Assembly: GCF_016734765.1 (NCBI RefSeq) | Contig: NZ_JAERQE010000028.1 | Location: 1 to 64,000, forward strand | Origin: Microvirga soli | Lineage (GTDB): Bacteria > Pseudomonadota > Alphaproteobacteria > Rhizobiales > Beijerinckiaceae | Direction of reading: 5' to 3' | Length of the DNA stretch: 64,000 bases | Shown: positions 34,538-43,389 of the stretch, piece by piece | Position numbering within the stretch: the first letter of the stretch is position 1 | How the letters are laid out: every line of letters starts with the position of its first letter | Notes under the pieces: generated by a model | Database searches by the model: none | The model's input: only the letters and a program-made list of their open reading frames with translations | Told to the model about the DNA's origin: nothing | Made by a program: the position numbers and the translations under genes

Positions 34538-35809
34538 CTACTCGGCCGCCTGATGATAAGCAGGGGCAAACCGTGGTCGGGACTGGGTCAGCACTTTGAG
34601 CCGTTCGCACACCCGGTCAAGCCCGTCGAGAAGGTCCGGGATCACCACCTCGGATGGGCGTGGCTGGGTCGAGAGGGCCCGCAAGGCCGCCGCCATGCGC
34701 TCCGGCGTGCGCGGTTTCTTGTAGTCGCTCAGCATACGCAAGAGGCCGAGCCGCTCGGCCTCCACGGCCCGGATGTACTGCTCCAGCCGCGGCCGGGTGC
34801 GTGGGACGATGAGGGTGCGCTTGTCGAACGACAAGGCCTCGCAGAAGGTGTTGTAGCCCCCCATCGCCACCACCGCGTCGGCCTTCTTCATGAGCCATTC
34901 GATCTTATTGTCGAAGGACATCACGTCGAGCTTCGGCTGCCGGGCGATGCGTTCCACGAAGGAGCGGCGCTGGTCCCTGTCGATGAACGGCCCGAAAAGG
35001 ATCAGGGCAGGCTGATCGAGATTCGGCTCCGCCTCGTAGGCCGAGATCACCCAGTCGATCAGATCGTCCCCGTCGCCGCCGCCGCCGGTGGTCACCAGGA
35101 TGAAGGGCTGCTTGGTAATCTTGGGATATTTGGTCAGGGATGGTGTCGGCGGCACGTCCCGGCGCAGATAGCCGGTATAGGTGATCCGGCTTTCCACTTC
35201 CGGAGGCAGGTCGAGCGCCTTGAGGGGCTGATAGACATCCCTCAATCCGTAGACCCAGATCTCGTCGTAATAGCGGATCAGGGCCGTCCTGGCGCCCTTG
35301 CGTTCCCACTCCGGAACGAGAAGCGCAGGCTCGTCCATGACGTCGCGGATGCCGAGCACGAGCCGGCATCCTGCGGCCTGGAGATAATCGAGAGCCGGCA
35401 CGACCTCGCCGCGAAAACCTGTGGGCTCCTTGTCGACGATGAACACGTCCGGCTGGAAAGCCTTGGCCGCCTGGAGAATCAGGGCCTGGCGCAGGCCCAC
35501 GGCTTCATCCAGGTTCACATTGAGGTTGAGGCTGCGGTAATCCCCGTCGGGAAGCTTGGTGACCCCCGGGATGCGGATGTAGTCGACCCCGCTCTCAAAC
35601 TCGAAGTTCCCGATGACGGGCGAGCCCGAGATGATGATCACCGAGGTGCCCGGCTGCGCCTCCACGATGGCATTGGCCAGCGCTCGAGACCTGCGCAAAT
35701 GGCCGAGCCCGAACGTGTCGTGGCTGTAGATCAGGATCCTTGCGCCCGAATGGGACTTGACCAAGGGCAGGCCTGACTCTGTTTTCGGCTCCATGACCGC
35801 CTCTGCCAT
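34538..35809 (-). CDS. MurG/GT28-like glycosyltransferase
   Basis: This 423-residue GT-B protein is the first gene of the operon. The N-terminal segment ILIYSHDTFGLGHLRRSRAL and the donor segment AMGGYNTFCEALSFDKRTLI resemble MurG-type transferases and the N-terminal half of the fused protein encoded at 30194-32134. The ATG at 35809 is chosen because the region before it is atypical and lacks similarity. The gene is divergent from the ABC-like gene at 35971, with both promoters in a gap of 161 bases. Confidence 0.82.
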   Translation of the reverse strand: MAEAVMEPKTESGLPLVKSHSGARILIYSHDTFGLGHLRRSRALANAIVEAQPGTSVIIISGSPVIGNFEFESGVDYIRIPGVTKLPDGDYRSLNLNVNLDEAVGLRQALILQAAKAFQPDVFIVDKEPTGFRGEVVPALDYLQAAGCRLVLGIRDVMDEPALLVPEWERKGARTALIRYYDEIWVYGLRDVYQPLKALDLPPEVESRITYTGYLRRDVPPTPSLTKYPKITKQPFILVTTGGGGDGDDLIDWVISAYEAEPNLDQPALILFGPFIDRDQRRSFVERIARQPKLDVMSFDNKIEWLMKKADAVVAMGGYNTFCEALSFDKRTLIVPRTRPRLEQYIRAVEAERLGLLRMLSDYKKPRTPERMAAALRALSTQPRPSEVVIPDLLDGLDRVCERLKVLTQSRPRFAPAYHQAAE

Positions 35810-35970
35810 GCAGGCATCCCTTGGTGGGCAAGAAAAGGAAAATGACGTATCGTTTATTGACGTTAGGCCAGCTATCTCTACCCTTGCAATAGCCCCCCTC
35901 GTCAAACTATGGCGATGCCGCAGAACGGAAAGAGGGATCACAGGCACATGAAGATGGCATCACAGCGCTA

Positions 35971-38691
35971 ATGGAAAAGAGCCTTTTCCGCTATATCTGG
36001 ACCCATTCGAAGCGCGACCAGATGATCATCTGCGCCGTCGTGCTGGCGTCCTTGCCATTTTACTTCATGTCCCTCGATCTGCCTCGCCAGATCGTGAACC
36101 AGGCCATCCAGGGTGAGGCCTTCCGCGACGGAAACGCGACGGCTCCCTTCCTCAACCTGTCGTTCGACTGGCCGGGCTGGCTGGGGGGCGGCTCATGGGA
36201 GATCTTCAAGGGCTTCGAGGTTGGCCGGGTCGGCCTGCTCATGGGCCTGTCGTTCATCTTCCTGTTCTTCGTCATCGTGAACGGGGCCTTCAAGTACTGG
36301 ATCAATGTCTCCAAGGGTGTGTTGGGCGAGCGGATGCTCCGGCGTATGCGCTTCGACCTGTTCGCCATGGTGCTGCGCTTCACCCCGGACGCCCTGCGAA
36401 CTGTCAAGTCCTCCGAGACCGCGACGATCGTTAAGGACGAGGTCGAACCGATCGGCGGCTTCATCGGCGATGCCTTCATCACGCCCGTATTCCTGGGCAC
36501 GCAGGCCATCACGGCGCTCGTGTTCATCATGGTGCAGAATGTCTGGCTCGGCCTGATCGCGCTCTCCGTGATCGCCGTGCAGTTCACGATCATCCCCCGT
36601 CTGCGGCGCGAGCTGCTGCGCCTCGGCAAGCAGCGCCAGCTGGCATCCCGCCAGTTGGCCGGGCGTATCGCGGAGGTCCTCGACGGAATCGAGGTCGTGC
36701 ATGTTCACAATGCCTATGGCTGGGAAAGAGCCGAGATCGGGCACCGCCTCTTCAATCTCTTCTCCATCCGCCTGAAGATCTACAACCGGAAATTCTTCGT
36801 CAAAACTCTCAACAACTTCCTGGCCCAGCTGACGCCGTTCTTCTTCTACGCCATCGGCGGCTACTTCGCCCTGCGCGGCACCCTCGATATCGGTCAGCTC
36901 GTCGCCGTCATCGCCGCTTACCGCGAGTTGCCGCCACCCCTGAAAGAGCTGATCGATTGGGACCAGCAGCGCCTCGACGTTCAGGTGAAATACGATCAGG
37001 TCACGCAGCATTTTGCCGAGGACAGGCTCGGCCCGATGATCGAGATGCGTGAGGTGGCAGAGGCGGATCAGCCCCTGATCGGTACCCTCGTCGGCGAGGA
37101 GATCCGGGTGGCGGGACCCCATGGAGACCTGATCCTCGAAGGAGGCGCCTTTACGGTCGAACTGCCCGCCCATGTGGCGCTGATCTCGAATGGCGGTGCG
37201 GCCGCCAGCCTCCTGGCGCGCATCCTGGCCCGTCGAAGCCTGGAATTCAGCGGCCGCATCCGCATCGGCGAACGCGACCTGACGCAGCTTCCCGTCTACG
37301 TGACCGGGCGTAGGATCGCCTATGCGGGCGTGGATCCGATTCTCTTTCCCGGCAGCATCCGCGACAACCTCGTCTATGGCCTCCGCTCCAAGCCTTTGGG
37401 CCGGCAGAGGGAGGACAGGCAGGATATGGACCGCCGGATCGCGGAGGCGCTCAGAACCGGCAATCCCATTGAAAGCATCTCCGATCAGTGGGTCGATTAC
37501 GAACGTCTCGGCGTGAAGGACGAAGACGAGCTGGATCGCATTCTCCTCGATCTCCTCGACAAGGTCGGCATGGGCGACACGATCTACCTGTTCGGCTTGG
37601 CCGGCAGGATCGATCCGGAACGCCATGCGAGCCTTGCCGAGCGCCTCGTCGAAGCACGGCACCGCCTTCGCGACACCTTCCAGTCCAACGGCATGGCCGA
37701 TCTGGTCGAACCCTTCGATCCGGCGCGCTACAACAGCCAGGCGACGATTGCGGAGAACCTTCTCTTCGGCGTGCCGATCTCCGACGAGTTCAGGGGGCGC
37801 AATCTCGCGGACAATGCCCAGTTCCGCAGCGCCATCGACAGGGCCGGCATGACGGACGACCTCGTCGGTATGGGCCTGCAGATCGCCGAGACCATGACCG
37901 AGATCTTCGAAGGGCTGCCGCCGGGGCATTCCCTGTTCGAGCAGTTCTCCTTCATCGGGGCCGACGAGCTGACCGAGTTCGAGGCCATCCTGCGCCGCCG
38001 CAGCCGCGGGGAGGGCAACCTGAAGCGGGAGGACCGCACACGGCTCCTGTCCTTGCCGCTCGCCTATATCGAAGCCCGGCACCGTCTGGGCCTTCTCGAC
38101 GAGGCCATGACCGGCCGGATCGTCGAGGCGCGGGGGCTTGTGCGCGAGGTGCTCGAAAAGTCGGGATCGGCTGGCGTCGAGTTCTACGATCCGGAAGGGA
38201 TCTGCACGGCCGCCCCCTTGCGGGACAACCTCCTGTTCGGGCGTGTCAGCTATCAGGTGGCCAATGCCCGGGCGCGGGTCGGCGAAGCCGTTGCCGCCGT
38301 CGTTCGCGAGCTCGACCTTCAGGAGGAGGTCGATCGAGTCGGCCTGGAGTATCAGGTCGGCACGGCCGGCAGGCTCCTCTCGCCGCAGGAGCGGGCGAGC
38401 GTCAACCTGGTCCGCTGCTTGGTGAAGCGGCCGGACATTCTCGTGATCGACGGAGCGTTCGCTCCCTTCGACGAGGCGCGCAGCCAGCAGCTGATGCAGC
38501 TGCTTCTCGACATGTTCGATCAACAAAGCCTGTTCATGGTCCTGCCGAATGATCGACAGGCCGGCGACTTCGATGTTCAGATGCGCTTCCGCGATGGACA
38601 GATCATAACCGACAAGACGGCCGCTCCGGCCTCGAGGGCCCCTAGCCCTGAGCCGGACGCGCCCCAGAGGATAGCAGGAGAGGTGGCATGA
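35971..38691 (+). CDS. Degenerate ABC exporter-like protein with expanded NBD
   Basis: This 906-residue protein starts with an exporter-type membrane domain (about 15-325, about six helices). Its ATPase half is abnormal. Where Walker A should be (404-416) it reads ISNGGAAASLLA, with no GKS/T. The signature is LLSPQERAS, Walker B is ILVIDGAF with Gly for the catalytic Glu, and the H-loop is VLPND without His. Between them lie about 340 residues in which the post-Q-loop motif occurs three times (IRDNLVYG 463-470, IAENLLFG 593-600, LRDNLLFG 750-757) and EARHRL twice (561-566, 701-706). It probably does not hydrolyse ATP by the usual route. Its stop overlaps the start of a cNMP-binding gene, which suggests a regulated complex. 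Confidence 0.8.
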   Translation: MEKSLFRYIWTHSKRDQMIICAVVLASLPFYFMSLDLPRQIVNQAIQGEAFRDGNATAPFLNLSFDWPGWLGGGSWEIFKGFEVGRVGLLMGLSFIFLFFVIVNGAFKYWINVSKGVLGERMLRRMRFDLFAMVLRFTPDALRTVKSSETATIVKDEVEPIGGFIGDAFITPVFLGTQAITALVFIMVQNVWLGLIALSVIAVQFTIIPRLRRELLRLGKQRQLASRQLAGRIAEVLDGIEVVHVHNAYGWERAEIGHRLFNLFSIRLKIYNRKFFVKTLNNFLAQLTPFFFYAIGGYFALRGTLDIGQLVAVIAAYRELPPPLKELIDWDQQRLDVQVKYDQVTQHFAEDRLGPMIEMREVAEADQPLIGTLVGEEIRVAGPHGDLILEGGAFTVELPAHVALISNGGAAASLLARILARRSLEFSGRIRIGERDLTQLPVYVTGRRIAYAGVDPILFPGSIRDNLVYGLRSKPLGRQREDRQDMDRRIAEALRTGNPIESISDQWVDYERLGVKDEDELDRILLDLLDKVGMGDTIYLFGLAGRIDPERHASLAERLVEARHRLRDTFQSNGMADLVEPFDPARYNSQATIAENLLFGVPISDEFRGRNLADNAQFRSAIDRAGMTDDLVGMGLQIAETMTEIFEGLPPGHSLFEQFSFIGADELTEFEAILRRRSRGEGNLKREDRTRLLSLPLAYIEARHRLGLLDEAMTGRIVEARGLVREVLEKSGSAGVEFYDPEGICTAAPLRDNLLFGRVSYQVANARARVGEAVAAVVRELDLQEEVDRVGLEYQVGTAGRLLSPQERASVNLVRCLVKRPDILVIDGAFAPFDEARSQQLMQLLLDMFDQQSLFMVLPNDRQAGDFDVQMRFRDGQIITDKTAAPASRAPSPEPDAPQRIAGEVA

Positions 38692-39134
38692 CCCTTGAGA
38701 CGGAAGTTCAGTCCTTGCGGCAGGTCCCGATGTTCCGGGATGTGGACCCCGCTCGTCTCAAGCTCCTCGCCTTCACCAGCGAGCGGGTGCAGTTCGCCGA
38801 CGGGCAGCGGTTCTTCTCCCAAGGGGATCCGTCCGACGCCGCTTATGTGATCCTCGACGGCCGCGCCAGTGTGCTGCTCAACACCCCCGGCGGGGAAATT
38901 CAGGTGGCGGAACTCGGGGGCAACGCCCTCGTGGGCGAGATGGGCATCCTGTCCGACACCCCGCGCTCAGCCACGATCATGGCGGCCGAGCCGACCACGG
39001 CGCTGCGAATCGACAAGCGGGTGTTCCTGGAGCTCCTGGCGCAGTTCCCCCAGATGTCCCTGGCCATCATGCGGGAGCTGGCCAAGCGTCTCGAGCGGAC
39101 CAATGCGCAGCTTGTCGCACAATCCTCATCCTAA
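38688..39134 (+). CDS. Cyclic nucleotide-binding domain protein
   Basis: This 148-residue stand-alone cNMP-binding domain (RFFSQGDPSDAAYVILDGRA, then GEMGILSDTPRSATIMA as the phosphate-binding cassette) has a helical tail and no DNA-binding helix-turn-helix, unlike Crp. The cassette has the usual GEM...PRSAT pattern, so a cyclic nucleotide could bind. It overlaps the ABC-like gene by four bases (ATGA) and so is made with it. I infer that it senses cAMP or cGMP for that transporter-like protein. Confidence 0.88.
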   Translation: MTLETEVQSLRQVPMFRDVDPARLKLLAFTSERVQFADGQRFFSQGDPSDAAYVILDGRASVLLNTPGGEIQVAELGGNALVGEMGILSDTPRSATIMAAEPTTALRIDKRVFLELLAQFPQMSLAIMRELAKRLERTNAQLVAQSSS

Positions 39135-39304
39135 ATTTCCGGAAAAAACCTGAATTTTTCCCGGGGAAAAGCCAGTCAAGGTTAGCAAAATCCTACCTCT
39201 TATGGCCAAGCTGACCGATTCTCGACACATCTACCCGTCAACCCTGTCTCCAGAATAACACAAGGGAAGGCCTGATCGTCTGGTCGGGTCATGCGGGATA
39301 AGTG

Positions 39305-40387
39305 ATGATGAGTAACGCGAGAACGCTGCTATGCGCAGTACCGCAGCCTGTTGCGGACGTGCGCAAGACCGGAAGCCGCCGCTCACTCCACGTTGCCCTG
39401 GCCGCAGGCCTGATCATGGGCCTCCAAGGCCTCTCAGCCGGACCGGCCGCCGTAGCCACCATTCCCACCGGCCTGCTGGCACGGCCTGCCGCCGCCCCGC
39501 AGGTGCGGGAGGGCATCACCGGTTCGGTGGTGACGGCATCCGTGGCCTACACCCCGAAGCTTGCCAAGGATCCGGGTCTGTTCAAGGCCATCCTCGACGG
39601 CGCCTTCTCCTTCACCAAGCCCCGCGCCGAGAAGCCGGCATCCCCCACGATCTCGGAGACGGAAGTCGGCGATCCCGATGAACTGATCCCCTTCAACGGC
39701 CGTACCGTGCCGCGCTGGCTGGTGCATTCGATTCTCAAGGCCGCTCAGGTCACACGCGCCGACCCGGTCTACATGATGACCCTGGCCGATGTGGAATCGA
39801 GCCTCTCGCCGGAAGCCAAGGCCCGCACCTCCTCGGCCCAGGGTCTGTTCCAGTTCATCGACAGCACCTGGATCGAGACCGTCTATCACCACGCCGCCGA
39901 TTACGGCTTCAAGGCAGCCGCCGAGGCGATCCGCTATGTCAACGGAGAACTCACCGTCGAGTCCAAGGACCGCGACTGGGTCATGAGCCTGCGCACGGAC
40001 CCCTATTTCTCGGCGCTCATGGCCGGCGAGCTGATCAAGGATGTGGAGCGGGCTCTGCAAGCTCAGGGCGAGCGGGAGCTGGCCGAGGCCGAGCTCTACC
40101 TCGCGCACTTCCTGGGCGCTTCCAGTGCCGTCCGGTTCCTCGAGGTGCTGGATCAGGACCCGAACATGAAGGCCTCCAAGCTCTTCCCGAAGGCCGCCCG
40201 CGCCAACGCCGGGCTCTTCATGGACGGCAAGGGCCGCAAGCGCCGTCCCGTGAGCGTCGCCGAACTCTACGACAAGATCGACACGAAGATCGTCCGACGC
40301 CTCGACCGCTACGAGGGCATCGGCCCGTATCTCGCGGAGATCGCGCGTCCGGCCGAGCGCACGGCCGAAGCGGCCGTCGTGCAATAA
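39305..40387 (+). CDS. Lytic transglycosylase (SLT domain)
   Basis: This 360-residue protein has an N-terminal hydrophobic signal (HVALAAGLIMGLQGLSAGPA) and an SLT domain from about residue 135 (LADVESSLSPEAKARTSSAQ, then GLFQFIDSTWIETV; the Glu in DVESS is the likely acid). It would cleave peptidoglycan glycan strands in the periplasm. The length is typical for MltE/Slt-type enzymes with an N-terminal linker. Overlapping ATGs at 39305 and 39308 make the exact start unclear. It follows the cNMP gene by 170 bases and precedes a hairpin. Confidence 0.85.
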   Translation: MMSNARTLLCAVPQPVADVRKTGSRRSLHVALAAGLIMGLQGLSAGPAAVATIPTGLLARPAAAPQVREGITGSVVTASVAYTPKLAKDPGLFKAILDGAFSFTKPRAEKPASPTISETEVGDPDELIPFNGRTVPRWLVHSILKAAQVTRADPVYMMTLADVESSLSPEAKARTSSAQGLFQFIDSTWIETVYHHAADYGFKAAAEAIRYVNGELTVESKDRDWVMSLRTDPYFSALMAGELIKDVERALQAQGERELAEAELYLAHFLGASSAVRFLEVLDQDPNMKASKLFPKAARANAGLFMDGKGRKRRPVSVAELYDKIDTKIVRRLDRYEGIGPYLAEIARPAERTAEAAVVQ

Positions 40388-40407
40388 TAGTTCGAGACCG
40401 TCGTTTT

Positions 40408-40436
40408 AAAGCCACCAGCTCATGGAACTGGTGGCT
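40408..40436. terminator. Bidirectional terminator hairpin
   Basis: AAGCCACCAG (40408-40417) and CTGGTGGCTT (40427-40436) lie between the transglycosylase gene and the minus-strand peptide gene. T-runs are short on both strands, and TTTAAAA follows on the minus side. Confidence 0.75.
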
Positions 40437-40484
40437 TCCTACAACATATTATATTGTAAATAGTTGAGCAGCCGTTGGCCTAGC

Positions 40485-40604
40485 TTAGTTAAAGTCTTGC
40501 AAACTTACTTTGCCTACTCCAAGGCCACGGCCACCTGTGACAATTGCAAGTTCTTTGTCTGTCAAAACGATTGCAGGCTTCTTCTCAGGTTTCTTAATCT
40601 TCAC
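40485..40604 (-). CDS. Double-glycine leader peptide (bacteriocin-like)
   Basis: A 39-residue ORF starts at GTG (40604) with AAGGA seven bases upstream. It begins MKIKKPEKKPAIV and continues LTDKELAIVTGG (residues 14-25), which meets the double-glycine leader consensus at every key site: L at -12, T at -11, E at -8, L at -7, V at -4, G at -2 and -1. After cleavage it would release the 14-residue core RGLGVGKVSLQDFN. Such leaders direct microcins, bacteriocins or signal peptides to C39-peptidase ABC exporters. None is seen in this window. The gene lies in an AT-richer gap and ends before a hairpin. It could be a bacteriocin-like peptide or signal, or a chance ORF. Confidence 0.55.
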   Translation of the reverse strand: MKIKKPEKKPAIVLTDKELAIVTGGRGLGVGKVSLQDFN

Positions 40605-40630
40605 GTCACATTCCTTATCTGCATAAATCC

Positions 40631-40681
40631 CCTATAGGCTATAAAGGCTTATATGCAACTTTGTAACGTATAAGATCTTAT
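40631..40681 (-). promoter_or_regulatory. Possible promoter and palindrome of the GG-peptide gene
   Basis: On the minus strand TTGCAT (40658-40653) and TATAGG (40636-40631) are 16 bases apart, giving a weak sigma-70 promoter 26 bases before the GTG. Just upstream ATAAGATCTTAT (40670-40681) is a perfect 12-base palindrome. The region is AT-rich compared with its surroundings. Confidence 0.4.
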
Positions 40682-40843
40682 GCCTGAGGTAAAGATACAT
40701 GTGCCGCACCCTGTGAACGTTAGCCTCAGTACTGTGAGCAAGAGCGTCGGGATCCTAATTCGGGACCTCACGCGTCGAATACTCCTTAGTTACACTCCGC
40801 CTCTCTGTCGTGCTGAACAACAAGAAGGAAGACCTGGGGCCAC

Positions 40844-41509
40844 TCACCCGACCGCGCTGATCGCCGACTGGGCTGAGGCCGGCAGCGTCCGCGTATGCAC
40901 GAAGTCTCCCTTGGCCAGATAAGCCAGCTCCTTGGGCGTGGAAGCGCGGCCCAGCACCGGATTGCGGTGCGGGAACCGGCCGAACCGGGTGATCACCTCA
41001 AGGTTGGACCGGGCCTGACCGAGCGAGAACTGCCAGACGGGCTTGAGCTGCTCCGGGGCTTCCTCAAGGGCCTGTTCCGAGATGGCAACGATGCGCCTCA
41101 TCCGCTCCAGATGATCAGGCCCCTCTGCATGAGCGAGGGGAAGGAAGTGAAAGAACTTCTCAAAGGAGCTTTGCAGGGCATCGTAGTGCCCGTTCCGGAG
41201 GCCATCCTCGGCGATGCTCAACGCATCCGGATCCGACGAATAGGCTTCGGCTGTCCCGGCGAACAGGCCGCGCGGAAACTGATCCAGAACGACGATGAGG
41301 GAGAGGCGCCCGAGCGGCGTTTCAAGCCAGTGCTCCAGTTCACCGGCTCGTGCCGCCTGCACCACAGGGGCAAAGCGCACCAGCTCCGCATTGGCGCCGC
41401 CGCGCATCCACCAGGCGAGCATCTGCCAATGGGCGGCGACGTCGGCATTCGAGAGGTCGACGGGAAACCAGAACCGGTAGACCTGTTGCCAGTCCATGCG
41501 AGATGACAT
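40844..41509 (-). CDS. DUF924 family protein
   Basis: This 221-residue protein belongs to DUF924 (RMDWQQVYRFWFPVD near the start, LSLIVVLDQFPRGLFAGTA in the centre, KFFHFLPLAHAEG later), a widespread, all-helical, TPR-like family of unknown function. The ATG at 41509 is preferred over one at 41524 since it brings the start to the family position. It stands alone. Confidence 0.85.
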   Translation of the reverse strand: MSSRMDWQQVYRFWFPVDLSNADVAAHWQMLAWWMRGGANAELVRFAPVVQAARAGELEHWLETPLGRLSLIVVLDQFPRGLFAGTAEAYSSDPDALSIAEDGLRNGHYDALQSSFEKFFHFLPLAHAEGPDHLERMRRIVAISEQALEEAPEQLKPVWQFSLGQARSNLEVITRFGRFPHRNPVLGRASTPKELAYLAKGDFVHTRTLPASAQSAISAVG

Positions 41510-41592
41510 CGGTTTCTCCCTCAAGGAAATCCGATGTTAGGCCATGCCGGCTGTCTCTGATGTGACCTGGATCACATACGGGTCAGGACGCT

Positions 41593-41829
41593 TCAAAACG
41601 CCTTGAAGGTGATGATCGTGTGCGTGTCGGCAATCTCGGGGATGCTCTGGACGTTCTCGGCGATGAAGTGGCCGATATCGACGTCGTCGTCCACGTGGAA
41701 CTTGGCGAGAATGTCGTAGTTGCCGGCGGTCGAGTAGATCTCGGATGCGATCTCCCGGTCGGCAAGGGCGTTCGCGACGGCGTAGGTCTTGCCGAGCTTG
41801 CACTTGATCTCGACGAAGAAGGTCTGCAT
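41593..41829 (-). CDS. Stand-alone Lrp/AsnC ligand-binding (RAM) domain
   Basis: This 78-residue protein has the RAM/ACT-like fold of Lrp/AsnC regulators (QTFFVEIKCKLGKTYAVANA, GNYDILAKFHVDDDVDIGHF, VQSIPEIADTHTIITFKAF) and no helix-turn-helix. Such stand-alone domains form dimers that bind amino acids and may modulate full-length Lrp proteins. The start at 41829 is supported by GGGAGC. It is 85 bases downstream of ugd on the same strand. Confidence 0.85.
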   Translation of the reverse strand: MQTFFVEIKCKLGKTYAVANALADREIASEIYSTAGNYDILAKFHVDDDVDIGHFIAENVQSIPEIADTHTIITFKAF

Positions 41830-41914
41830 GGGCCGCTCCCGGTGGCGCTGTCTTTGCGATGCCTCTCTCATGGCATCGGCGGGACCGGCGCGCAAGCCGA
41901 TCCCCAGACCAAGG

Positions 41915-43219
41915 TTACGGCCGCCCGATGCTGACGTATGTGAAGCCGTGGCGGCGCATCTCGTCAGGACGGTAGACGTTGCGCAGGTCCACCACCACCG
42001 GGGAGGCGAGGGCAACCTTCAGGCGGCGCAGGTCGAGCGCCCGGAACATGTCCCACTCGGTCACGAGCACCAGGGCATCGGCATCGCGGGCGCAGTCATA
42101 GGCATCCTTGGCATAGGTCACGTCCGTCAGCATGGAACTGGCCGCCTGCATGCCTTCCGGGTCATAGGCCTTCACCCGGGCGCCGGCATCCTGCAGGGCG
42201 GTGATCACGTCGAGGGCGGGTGCGTCGCGCATGTCGTCGGTGTTCGGCTTGAAGGTCAGGCCCAGCACCGCAATCGTCTTGCCGCGCACGGAGCCGCCGC
42301 AGGCCGCGATCACCTTGCGGCCCATGGCGCGCTTGCGCTGGCTGTTGACCGCCGCCACCGTCTCCACGAGGCGGATCGGCGCCTCATGATCCTGAGCGGT
42401 CTTGATCAACGCGAGCGTGTCCTTCGGGAAGCACGAGCCGCCATAGCCGGGACCGGCATGGAGGAACTTGGAGCCGATGCGGTTGTCGAGGCCGATGCCG
42501 CGGGCCACGTCTTGCACGTTGGCGCCCACATGCTCGCACAGATCCGCGATTTCGTTGATGAAGGTGATCTTGGTGGCGAGAAACGCATTCGCGGCATATT
42601 TCGTCAACTCGGCGGTGCGCCGGGACATGGCGAGCACCGGCGACTGGTTGAGGTAGAGCGGCCGGTAGATGTCGTTCATGACGCTCAGGGCGCGCTCGTC
42701 ATCGGTACCGATCACGATGCGGTCCGGGCGCTTGAAGTCAGCGATGGCCGCGCCTTCGCGCAGGAATTCCGGGTTGGACACCACGGCGAAATCCGCGTCG
42801 GGCCGGGTGTCGCGGATGATGCGCTCGACCTCATCGCCGGTGCCGACCGGCACGGTGGATTTCGTCACGATCACCGTGTAGCCGTCGATGGAAGCGGCGA
42901 TGTCGCGGGCGGCCTGATAGACGTAAGAAAGGTCCGCATGACCGTCGCCGCGCCGGGAGGGCGTGCCGACCGCGATAAATACCGACTCGGCGCTCCTGAC
43001 CGCCTGAGGTAGGTCGGTGGTAAAGGTGAGCCGCCCCTCGCGTACGTTCTTGGCGACGAGTTCCGCCAGCCCCGGCTCGAAGATCGGGATCTCGCCCCGG
43101 TTGAGGGCCTCGATCTTGGCCGGATCCTTGTCCACGCAGCAGACCTCATGGCCGAAATCCGCAAAGCAGGCGCCGGAGACCAGGCCCACATAGCCTGCTC
43201 CGATCATCGCGACATGCAT
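41915..43219 (-). CDS. ugd: UDP-glucose 6-dehydrogenase
   Basis: This 434-residue NAD-dependent enzyme converts UDP-glucose to UDP-glucuronate, the precursor of acidic exopolysaccharide and lipid sugars. It has the N-terminal NAD fold (MIGAGYVGLVSGACFADFG), the catalytic Cys in GPGYGGSCFPKDTLAL, and the C-terminal FKPNTDDMRDAP segment. The length is normal. It could serve the glycosyltransferase cluster at 30-36 kb. Confidence 0.96.
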   Translation of the reverse strand: MHVAMIGAGYVGLVSGACFADFGHEVCCVDKDPAKIEALNRGEIPIFEPGLAELVAKNVREGRLTFTTDLPQAVRSAESVFIAVGTPSRRGDGHADLSYVYQAARDIAASIDGYTVIVTKSTVPVGTGDEVERIIRDTRPDADFAVVSNPEFLREGAAIADFKRPDRIVIGTDDERALSVMNDIYRPLYLNQSPVLAMSRRTAELTKYAANAFLATKITFINEIADLCEHVGANVQDVARGIGLDNRIGSKFLHAGPGYGGSCFPKDTLALIKTAQDHEAPIRLVETVAAVNSQRKRAMGRKVIAACGGSVRGKTIAVLGLTFKPNTDDMRDAPALDVITALQDAGARVKAYDPEGMQAASSMLTDVTYAKDAYDCARDADALVLVTEWDMFRALDLRRLKVALASPVVVDLRNVYRPDEMRRHGFTYVSIGRP

Positions 43220-43389
43220 CCAGGCGCTCCCCGTTTGTTCGAGCCTTGGGTTTAGGGTGACCTGGGCTCTGCCGCAAGCCGGTCCCTGCGGCGATTTCGT
43301 GGTGGTTTTCTGCTATTTTGCAACAAGGTCCCCTTTGACTTCTGCCATGAGTGCCTCCACAACACCGCCGCTTTTCAAACGGGGCATTG

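Noticed and set aside
36193..38526. Long open frame antisense to the ABC-like gene
   Set aside because: Same reason: no motif or ribosome site, and it covers a coding gene with clear features on the other strand.
40680..40922. 80-codon plus-strand frame starting at the palindrome
   Set aside because: No ribosome site or family, and it runs into the 3' part of DUF924 on the other strand.
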